From assembly GCA_035529735.1 (NCBI GenBank), contig DATKWE010000192.1, positions 1 through 27,917 on the forward strand: a DNA stretch of 27,917 bases, given 5' to 3'. Shown in pieces: positions 15,782-22,212 of this stretch (position 1 is the stretch's first letter; the number at the start of each line of letters is the position of its first letter). Under the pieces are notes generated by a model. That model did not search any database and had not been told where the DNA came from. It was given only the letters and a program-made list of their open reading frames with translations. The stretch comes from JAAXQD01 sp035529735. GTDB taxonomy: Bacteria; Desulfobacterota; Desulfobacteria; Desulfobacterales; UBA11574. The position numbers were made by a program, and so were the translations under genes.

Positions 15782-16489
15782 ATGATGTCAAACGGTTCAA
15801 AACCCAAACCTGATACCACGACAACGGAATGTCGCCGCTGCGGCACCTGCTGCAAAAAAGGCGGTCCTTCTTTTCATCTTGAAGATACGGTGCTCGTTGA
15901 AAAAGGCATCATTTTATTAAAGCACCTCTACACAATCCGAAAAGATGAGCTTTCCTTTGACAATGTTAAAGGATGTATCTTGCCGGCATCTACGGACATT
16001 ATAAAAATAAAAGGACGGAAAGGGTCATGGACCTGTGTTTTTTTCGATGAAAAGAACACTGAATGTACCATTTACAACACTCGGCCCATGGAATGCAGCG
16101 TGCTTAAATGCTGGGATACCCGAGAAATCGAAAAGATTTATGCGAAAGATCGTTTGACGCGTAAAGATCTTATCTCGAGCATTGAAGGGTTGTGGGACCT
16201 TGTGGAGAGCCACCAGAAACAGTGCGCATACGACATGCTCACACTATTTGTTGATGCCCTGAACACAGATAAAAAAGATGACGCACTTAAAGGCATCCTG
16301 GAAATCATGGAATACGATATAAAAATCAGAGAACTGGTTGTCGGGAAAGCGGGCCTTGAATCTGATTTGACAGATTTTCTGTTCGGCCGTCCGATTACGG
16401 AAACCATAAAAATGTACGGCCTAAAGATTGAAAAAGACGGCGATAAATATCTTCTGGTTCCAACGGGTGGAAGGTCTCTCAACGGATAG
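15782..16489 (+). CDS. YkgJ-family (UPF0153) cysteine-cluster protein
   Basis: A 235-residue cytoplasmic protein with an N-terminal CxxCxxCC cluster (C17, C20, C23, C24) and further cysteines at C65, C85, C95, C105 and C110. The stretch ECTIYNTRPMEC is the diagnostic YkgJ/UPF0153 motif. Such proteins are thought to bind zinc or an Fe-S cluster; their function is unknown. The last ~100 residues are helical without a recognised domain. It begins 3 nt after the fumarase stop codon, and no good Shine-Dalgarno is seen, so translation may be coupled to fumarase; a second ATG directly follows the first. Confidence 0.82.
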   Translation: MMSNGSKPKPDTTTTECRRCGTCCKKGGPSFHLEDTVLVEKGIILLKHLYTIRKDELSFDNVKGCILPASTDIIKIKGRKGSWTCVFFDEKNTECTIYNTRPMECSVLKCWDTREIEKIYAKDRLTRKDLISSIEGLWDLVESHQKQCAYDMLTLFVDALNTDKKDDALKGILEIMEYDIKIRELVVGKAGLESDLTDFLFGRPITETIKMYGLKIEKDGDKYLLVPTGGRSLNG

Positions 16490-16495
16490 GGCCAA

Positions 16496-17386
16496 TTAAG
16501 GGGGCGTTATATTAAAAAAATCGACTGCGTTTTTCCCCAAGATCCGCGCCATGGATTCAGACGATAATTTTCTTTGTTTAAACCGCTTGATTTCACGATC
16601 CCAAGCATAGGGAATGTTCGGAAAATCAGAGCCATACATTATACGGTCCAGCCGCATATCCTCTAATTTTACAGGATTTTTTATGGGCAGATAATCGGCG
16701 AGGGCCATGGAGGTATCGAGCCAGAGATTATCGTATTTTTCAATGAGTTGTTTATAAGGCAGAAATTCATCTACACCTAAATGCGGCACACAAACTTTAA
16801 GTTTTGGATAATTTTCAATCACCCGTTTCAACTTTTCCGCGTTGCACAATACATATGGATCACATGGGTATGCCGGGCTGTTGGGCTCTCTTCCAGCATG
16901 GATTACTATCGGTTTTCCCTCGGATGAACATAGGTCATAAATGGGATCCATCTCCGCACTGTTCATGTCGAAGCACTGCACATGAGCATGGAGTTTTACA
17001 CCCTTGAGGCCCATTTCAAAAGCTTCCTTCAAAACCCTTTCGCTTTCGTTTTCTCCCGGAAATACGGTGGCCATGCCGGAGACTTTATGGGGAAATTTTC
17101 GACAAATTTCCGCCATATAGGAATTTAACCCGCGAGCAGTTCCGGGTTTGTGCGCATATTGAAGGGCAACAACATGACCGAGGCCGCGAGACAGCAGATA
17201 GTCGAGGACATCCGGAGACGTCAACCGGTAACGAATCGGCCAGCCGTATTTGTCAAACCAATCCCATATCGCCTTAAAAATACCGTCCGGAAATATGTGA
17301 ACATGTGCGTCCACAACCAACGGCAAATCGCTTGGAATGTTGTGGCCTTCCATATCGTTGAGTGCAGGAAGCGGTGCTTGCAACAT
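16496..17386 (-). CDS. Amidohydrolase-family metal-dependent hydrolase (Amidohydro_2)
   Basis: A 296-residue TIM-barrel protein. The metal-binding HxH is H28/H30 in VVDAHVHIFP, followed by KLHAHVQ (131-137), H163 (VIHAG), H202 (PHLG) and D254 (YGSDFPN), in the order expected for the amidohydrolase 2 family. Members include decarboxylases (ACMSD-like) and lactone or amide hydrolases, so the reaction is not assigned. The start has only a weak Shine-Dalgarno (GAAG); a second ATG at 17353 has none. It converges on the YkgJ-like gene with only 6 bp between the stop codons. No pathway partner is evident. Confidence 0.82.
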   Translation of the reverse strand: MLQAPLPALNDMEGHNIPSDLPLVVDAHVHIFPDGIFKAIWDWFDKYGWPIRYRLTSPDVLDYLLSRGLGHVVALQYAHKPGTARGLNSYMAEICRKFPHKVSGMATVFPGENESERVLKEAFEMGLKGVKLHAHVQCFDMNSAEMDPIYDLCSSEGKPIVIHAGREPNSPAYPCDPYVLCNAEKLKRVIENYPKLKVCVPHLGVDEFLPYKQLIEKYDNLWLDTSMALADYLPIKNPVKLEDMRLDRIMYGSDFPNIPYAWDREIKRFKQRKLSSESMARILGKNAVDFFNITPP

Positions 17387-17470
17387 GGGTTCTTCGATGT
17401 CCGACCTAGATCATGTATTCGTAAATACGGTCACGTATTTATAATTTGGTTTATTCATTCTATGTATACA

Positions 17471-17594
17471 AAAGTTTAAAGTGCCTAAAATGAACTAAAG
17501 TGCCTAAAGTTAAGGTATTCTAGCAATTTTAATTATAGCTGAAAGCGCGTTTCTCAAATTTAGCTCACTTTAGACACTTCAAACTTCAAACTTT
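17471..17594. repeat. Imperfect inverted repeat (AAAGTGCCTAAAG type)
   Basis: The left arm 17471-17500 (AAAGTTTAAAGTGCCTAAAA…) is matched in inverse by about 17558-17594, which on the minus strand reads AAAGTTTGAAGTTTGAAGTG then TCTAAAGTGAGCTAAAT. Inside the left arm the unit AAAGTGCCTAAA is repeated. The region lies in a 469-bp gene-free gap (17387-17855), which also holds the 142-bp palindrome at 17710-17851; nothing else was recognised in that gap. Confidence 0.55.
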
Positions 17595-17709
17595 TGGATT
17601 TCAGCTCATACAGGATAGCGTCCGGATAAAAATACGTCATCGTACTTATGAATCAGAGCACTTGGAATTAGACTATTGTCCATCCATAATTATTAAATGG
17701 GTACGTTGC

Positions 17710-17851
17710 GTTTCCAATTCATAAATGAGCAATTTTTGTCCGAATCAAGGCCGCACAAGGGTTTTCGGTGAGGCATACTCCCTGTATGCCGCAGCCGGAA
17801 ACCCGCGGAGAACGCAGATCCGGGCAAAAAGGGCCATTTATGGATGGAAAC
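17710..17851 (-). repeat. 142-bp palindromic element, copy 1
   Basis: Bounded by GTTTCC and GGAAAC. Arms pair imperfectly along their length: CATAAATG with CATTTATG, GGATC with GATTC, GGGTTTCCGGC with the GCCGAAAACCC type, and GGCATAC with GTATGCC around a short loop near 17777-17790. It is near-identical to the element at 21822-21963 in opposite orientation. Read on the minus strand it begins 4 nt after the TAG stop (17858-17856) of the duplicated-domain gene. No coding capacity and no target-site duplication is seen. Confidence 0.85.
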
Positions 17852-17855
17852 CAGA

Positions 17856-18290
17856 CTAAAATGCTCCCAGTTGACACCCCGTTATCTTGACGTCCATGGC
17901 TTCGCAGGCACCACTGACTTTCATTTTTCCGACCTTTAAATCGGATGCGATATCCCATGCGCTTCGGCAGGACAGTCTCCCTTGGACAAGCTGATCCGCA
18001 ATGGCATTTTTCAAATCCTCTGTGACACGATCCGGCTGTTTGACAATTTTTTTTTGAGGCTGATATCCAAACAATCCAAGCTGGCATTTCGTCAATTTGA
18101 AGTTCATCAGGTCGGCGGTCATGCCCACCGCATCGGGTGAAACCTGCAACGTTCTTGCAATTTCAAATGCCACCGCACAGGGAATTTCCTTGTTTTTTCC
18201 GTGTTTTAAAATTTCTTCTTCAATGGAACGGTCCGGCGTTGCATCCGTTTTGTGTTTTGCCGAAAATTTATTGGGCTTATCAATATTCAT
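17856..18290 (-). CDS. Unrecognised protein of two tandem Cys-containing repeats
   Basis: A 144-residue protein I cannot assign to a named family. It consists of two copies of a ~49-residue unit at 26-74 and 96-144, exactly 70 residues apart. Each has Cys near the start (C38, C108), a helical AxxIAxxLxV segment, a hydrophobic helix, and ends in CQLGLF (69-74) or CQLGAF (139-144). The second unit's final Phe is the protein's last residue. The pattern resembles duplicated helix-turn-helix-like modules, which would suggest nucleic-acid binding or, through the four conserved cysteines, metal or redox binding; both are inference. AAAGGA lies about 8 nt upstream of the ATG. The 142-bp palindrome starts 4 nt after its stop. 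Confidence 0.78.
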   Translation of the reverse strand: MNIDKPNKFSAKHKTDATPDRSIEEEILKHGKNKEIPCAVAFEIARTLQVSPDAVGMTADLMNFKLTKCQLGLFGYQPQKKIVKQPDRVTEDLKNAIADQLVQGRLSCRSAWDIASDLKVGKMKVSGACEAMDVKITGCQLGAF

Positions 18291-19022
18291 TTCACGATCC
18301 TTTCATAATTTTGTCTATTTTATAGGTTTTTCTCCCAATTAGCAGGAGACAGGGCTTTCGGATCACCCACTCTTTTAGAGATGATCCAGGAATTAGGTTC
18401 TTCTCCAATTTAGTTGGAGAAGAGGGTTCCAGGATTCAAGGAGTCAAGGGTCCAAGGGTTTTTTCTCCGAGGTTTTGTGTGAAACCGGTATAAAAATCGC
18501 CGTCTTTTTTACTTTAGAAAACATATGGGTAATACATATATTTCTCAAGCTATTTAGCAGGGCAGGTATTTGAAGGAATCGATACAGGAGCCCTTCTGAT
18601 CTGAGATGTCAGACCGTATCTTTCTTCTTTTGGATTTTTTTTGTTATTCTATAAAGATCAAAACAGGGTCTGTACAACGTTTGCCAAACTTTCAGCTCTC
18701 TGTAATTCTTAAGCATTTTTATCCGCCTGTTTTGTGGCGGGTCACTCGAATCCTTGGACCCTTGACCCCTCGCCCCCTTGAGATCTCAAATCCTTTCAAA
18801 ATCACCAAATCTTTTGGAGATGATCCAGGGATTATGAAATCCTTAGTATTATACCGTCATATTTTTTACAAGCCAAATACAGCATCGGTATTTTTCTGTG
18901 CAATCATAACCTGCCGACCCTTTTCCGAAAACAATTCGTGAAGGATTTAGGTTGAACTTAAACGAGCAGTCTGTTATTTATATAGCTTTCGGAAAAAATC
19001 CCTATTTCAGTAGCAAGCCTTT
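18291..19022. other. Repeat-filled 732-bp intergenic region
   Basis: No convincing gene. It holds degenerate repeats: TTTTAGAGATGATCCAGG (18373-18390) recurs with few changes at 18812-18829, and the arm at 18432-18458 (GGATTCAAGGAGTCAAGGG…) is matched in inverse near 18751-18769 (TCCTTGGACCCTTGACCCC). A hairpin repeat at 18393-18427 has an identical copy at 26755-26789. A plus-strand frame at 18606-18941 is built partly from these repeats and lacks a ribosome binding site. Confidence 0.55.
18393..18427. repeat. 35-nt hairpin repeat, copy 1
   Basis: TTCTCCAA and TTGGAGAA pair around the loop TTTAG (stem 8 bp), flanked by TTAGG on the left and GAGGGT on the right. All 35 bases equal those at 26755-26789. 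A degenerate version (TTCTCCCAATTAGCAGGAGA) lies about 60 bp before it, near 18333. It sits about 100 bp upstream of the duplicated-domain gene. Confidence 0.75.
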
Positions 19023-20099
19023 ATGCCTTTTTTAATAAAACGAAAAAAAACACGCCAGATCAAGATCGGAAATGTAAAGGTGGGCGGAACAGCCCCTGTT
19101 GTGGTGCAGTCCATGACCAATACATTTACCCAGGACATTGCGAACACGGTTTCACAAATACATCGCCTGGAAAAATCAGGGTGTGAAATTGTCAGAGTCG
19201 CCGTACCTGACCTTGAGGCTGCCAAGGCGATTTCTTCGATCAAACAAAGGATTTCCATACCGATTATAGCGGACATACATTTTGATTACCGTTTGGCCGT
19301 AGCTTCGGTTAAATCAGGCGCCGACGGCCTGCGGATAAACCCCGGAAATATCGGCAGTGAAAAAAAGGTCAAAGCCATTGTCGATTGCGCAGCGGACTTC
19401 GACATCCCCATCCGGATCGGGGTTAATTCAGGCTCCCTTGAAAAAGACATCCTAAAGAAATATAATGGGGTAACCGCTGAAGCTATGGCTGAAAGTGCTA
19501 TGCGGCATATTGATTTATTAACGTCGTTCGATTTTCAGAATATAAAAATTTCCATCAAAGCCTCGGATGTCCATCGTACCGTAGCCGCATACAGGCTCAT
19601 TTCGTCAAAGACCGATCTGCCGCTTCATGTGGGTGTCACAGAGGCAGGGGGACTCTATTCCGGGATCGTCAAGTCGTCTCTGGGGATAGGGATGCTCCTT
19701 GCAGAGGGTATTGGAGATACCCTCCGTGTTTCTTTGACCCGGGACCCGGTGGAAGAGATCAGGGTCGGCTTTGAAATCCTCAAAGCACTCGAAATCCGGC
19801 GATACGGACCTGACATTATCTCCTGCCCAACGTGCGGCCGCTGTAAAATAGACCTGTTCGATATCGCAGAACGTGTCGAAAAGGCTTTGTTGTTAAAGCC
19901 CTTGCCCATTAAGATTGCCATCATGGGCTGCGTGGTAAACGGTCCTGGAGAGGCCAGAGAGGCGGATATCGGGATTGCCGGCGGTGATGGAACAGGAATT
20001 CTGTTCAAGAAAGGAAAGGTCATAAAAAAGGTTCCTGAAGACAAACTTGTGGATGTTTTACTGGCTGAAGTTGATAAACTTGATGAATTGAGAGATTGA
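19023..20099 (+). CDS. ispG: 4-hydroxy-3-methylbut-2-enyl diphosphate synthase (MEP pathway)
   Basis: A 358-residue IspG/GcpE, which reductively converts MEcPP to HMBPP in isoprenoid synthesis. The N-terminal TIM barrel carries RQIKIGNVKVGG, VQSMTNTFT and PIIADIHFDYR. The C-terminal ferredoxin-like part binds a [4Fe-4S] cluster through C268 and C271 (SCPTCGRC), C303 (MGCVVNGPGEA) and E310; the E. coli equivalents C270, C273, C305 and E312 are shifted by two. The start gives the usual N-terminus although no clear Shine-Dalgarno is seen. It is the bacterial short form without the plant-type insert. proS follows 197 bp downstream, an ispG-proS order also met in other Deltaproteobacteria. Confidence 0.95.
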   Translation: MPFLIKRKKTRQIKIGNVKVGGTAPVVVQSMTNTFTQDIANTVSQIHRLEKSGCEIVRVAVPDLEAAKAISSIKQRISIPIIADIHFDYRLAVASVKSGADGLRINPGNIGSEKKVKAIVDCAADFDIPIRIGVNSGSLEKDILKKYNGVTAEAMAESAMRHIDLLTSFDFQNIKISIKASDVHRTVAAYRLISSKTDLPLHVGVTEAGGLYSGIVKSSLGIGMLLAEGIGDTLRVSLTRDPVEEIRVGFEILKALEIRRYGPDIISCPTCGRCKIDLFDIAERVEKALLLKPLPIKIAIMGCVVNGPGEAREADIGIAGGDGTGILFKKGKVIKKVPEDKLVDVLLAEVDKLDELRD

Positions 20100-20296
20100 C
20101 GAATCCGTCATCGTGTCGTTCATTAAAACCAATCGATTTCAAACGGGCTTCGGGTTTGATTGAATTTTTCACTGGAGACCCTTCGAAAGGGTTTGGAATC
20201 ACTTTGAAAAAACCTTAATCGATTCGATTTCATGCTAAAACATAGCGACGACATCTTCAAAGATACAATGTGTTACACGAATTAAAGGACTTCAGA

Positions 20297-21817
20297 ATGG
20301 GAAAACAAATCAAAACTGCAATTACACCCACGCGAACTGAAGATTATCCGGAATGGTATCAGCAGGTGATCAAAGCATCGGATATGGCTGAACGTTCACC
20401 GGTGAGAGGATGTATGGTGATAAAACCCTGGGGATATAGCCTCTGGGAAAATATCGTGGGCGCACTCGATGACATGTTCAAGGAAACCGGAGTCAAAAAT
20501 GCATATTTTCCGCTTTTTATACCCCTTTCTTTTCTAGAAAAAGAAGCGGAGCATGTGGAAGGCTTTGCAAAAGAATGTGCCGTTGTTACCCACCACAGGC
20601 TTGAAAAAGGCGCCGACGGCAAACTTGAACCCGCAGGACCGCTGAACGAACCGCTGATTGTCCGACCGACGTCTGAAACCATCATCGGAGAATCATTTTC
20701 CAGGTGGGTGGGGAGCTATCGCGATCTCCCCATTCTGATCAACCAGTGGGCAAATGTTGTCAGATGGGAGATGCGAACCCGTCTTTTCTTGCGGACCAGC
20801 GAATTCCTGTGGCAGGAGGGCCACACGGTCCACGCTACGGCAGAAGAAGCCAGAGAACGGACGCAAATGATGCTCGATGTTTATGCAAGACTTGCCGAAG
20901 AATTTCTGGCCATGCCGGTCATCAAAGGAAGAAAAACGGCGTCCGAAAGATTCCCCGGGGCGGTTGACACCTTGTGTATCGAAGCCATGATGCAGGACAA
21001 AAAAGGCCTGCAGGCGGGCACCTCACATTTTTTGGGACAAAATTTTGCCAGGGCTTCAGAAATAAAGTATCAGACCGCCGAAGAAACGGAAGAATACGCC
21101 TGGACAACTTCGTGGGGTGCATCCACACGACTGATCGGGGGGGTCATCATGTCCCATGGCGACGATGACGGTATCATTCTTCCGCCCAAAGTCGCGCCCT
21201 CACACGTGGTTTTGATGCCCATTATCCGAAAACCCGAAGACCGGATGAAGGTGATGGCCTATGTGGAAAGTCTGGAAAAAGAGCTGAAGGATAAATTTTA
21301 TCATCATCGTCGGTTGGGTGTGGAAGTCGATGAACGCGACATCGGCGGTGCCAGGGGATGGGAATGGATTAAAAAAGGGGTACCGCTCCGGGTGGAAATC
21401 GGCCCCAGAGATATTGGCGAAAATTCCGTGTATGTGGGTCGGAGAGACAAGGGGCATAAAGATAAGGTATCTGTCCAACGGGATCATTTTGTTGGAGATA
21501 TCGCCAGAATCCTGGACGAAATACAGGACACACTTCTTGAACGTGCCCGGTCGTTTAGAAAAGCCAATACCATTGCCATCGATGACAATAAAGAATTTTA
21601 TGAATTTTTCACGCCCGACACCCCGGAAAAACCTGAAATTCACGGTGGATTTGCGCTGTCCCACTGGTGCGGGAAGGATCAGTGCGAATCGAAAATAAAG
21701 GAAGACCTGAGTGTTACGATCCGATGCATTCCCTTGGACAACCCGTCTGAAAACGGCAAGTGCATATGCTGTGACAGTTCCAGCACTGAACGGGTTATCT
21801 TTGCAAAGGCGTATTAA
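20297..21817 (+). CDS. proS: Prolyl-tRNA synthetase, archaeal/eukaryotic-type (ProS type 3)
   Basis: A 506-residue class II aminoacyl-tRNA synthetase that charges tRNA-Pro. The N-terminus (TPTRTEDYPEWYQQVIKASD) and missing editing insertion between motifs 2 and 3 mark the archaeal/eukaryotic form, not the ~570-residue bacterial form. Motif 2 is in RWEMRTRLFLRTSEFLWQEG (156-175) and motif 3 in TRLIGGVIMSHGDDDG. The C-terminal domain has cysteine pairs (CGKDQC, CICC), likely a zinc site, and the chain ends in KAY, the terminal Tyr conserved in this type. The ATG at 20297 has AAAGGA about 7 nt upstream; the frame opens at 20270 without one. A 142-bp palindrome begins 4 nt after the stop. Confidence 0.94.
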   Translation: MGKQIKTAITPTRTEDYPEWYQQVIKASDMAERSPVRGCMVIKPWGYSLWENIVGALDDMFKETGVKNAYFPLFIPLSFLEKEAEHVEGFAKECAVVTHHRLEKGADGKLEPAGPLNEPLIVRPTSETIIGESFSRWVGSYRDLPILINQWANVVRWEMRTRLFLRTSEFLWQEGHTVHATAEEARERTQMMLDVYARLAEEFLAMPVIKGRKTASERFPGAVDTLCIEAMMQDKKGLQAGTSHFLGQNFARASEIKYQTAEETEEYAWTTSWGASTRLIGGVIMSHGDDDGIILPPKVAPSHVVLMPIIRKPEDRMKVMAYVESLEKELKDKFYHHRRLGVEVDERDIGGARGWEWIKKGVPLRVEIGPRDIGENSVYVGRRDKGHKDKVSVQRDHFVGDIARILDEIQDTLLERARSFRKANTIAIDDNKEFYEFFTPDTPEKPEIHGGFALSHWCGKDQCESKIKEDLSVTIRCIPLDNPSENGKCICCDSSSTERVIFAKAY

Positions 21818-21821
21818 TTCG

Positions 21822-21963
21822 GTTTCCATCCATAAATGGCCCTTTTTGCCCGGATCTGCGTTCTCCGCGGGTTTCCCGGCTGCGGCATACAGAAGTATGC
21901 CTCGCCGAAAACCCTTGTGCGGCCTTGATCCAAACAAAAATTGCTCATTTATGAATCGGAAAC
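21822..21963 (+). repeat. 142-bp palindromic element, copy 2
   Basis: It has the same length and termini (GTTTCC…GGAAAC) as 17710-17851, and when that copy is reverse-complemented the two agree at about 95% by eye, differing mainly in GATCCAAAC versus GATTCGGAC and two single-base indels. It folds into one long imperfect hairpin. It begins 4 nt after the proS TAA, the same spacing and polarity as copy 1 relative to its upstream gene. The 395-bp gap to rel holds this element, the short repeat at 22144-22171 and nothing else recognised. Confidence 0.88.
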
Positions 21964-22143
21964 CCACAATGCTTATTTTACAATTGTAGATGGTCACCAA
22001 TTAAAGGTCTCGAAATACGATACATTGAATCCATGCGACTTTCAAGTTGCAACAGATTGAGGACGCCCATATGGAATGCTTGAGTGATGGGATATCGAAA
22101 CCATGAGGGAAAAAACATCTTTAACTGTCCAAAATTCTTTTAA

Positions 22144-22171
22144 CCCCATCATTCCACTACTCCATTATTCC
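22144..22171. repeat. Repeat arm related to 4240-4267 and 4351-4388
   Basis: CCCATCATTCCACTACTCCA and the following TTATTCC match the inverse of 4240-4267 at 23 of 27 aligned bases. A weaker inverted partner (GGAATGCTTGAGTGATGGGA) lies at about 22073-22092. It ends about 41 bp before the rel start codon. Confidence 0.55.
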
Positions 22172-22212
22172 AGCATTTCAAATTGCGGAGGGAGTTGGAG
22201 TTTAGTTCTACC

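Noticed and set aside
17401..18600. CRISPR-like or tandem repeat array
   Set aside because: The repeats are few, differ in sequence and spacing, and are palindromic elements, not regularly spaced identical repeats.
18606..18941. 111-codon plus-strand frame in the gap before ispG
   Set aside because: No ribosome binding site or recognisable domain; part of it is translated repeat sequence.
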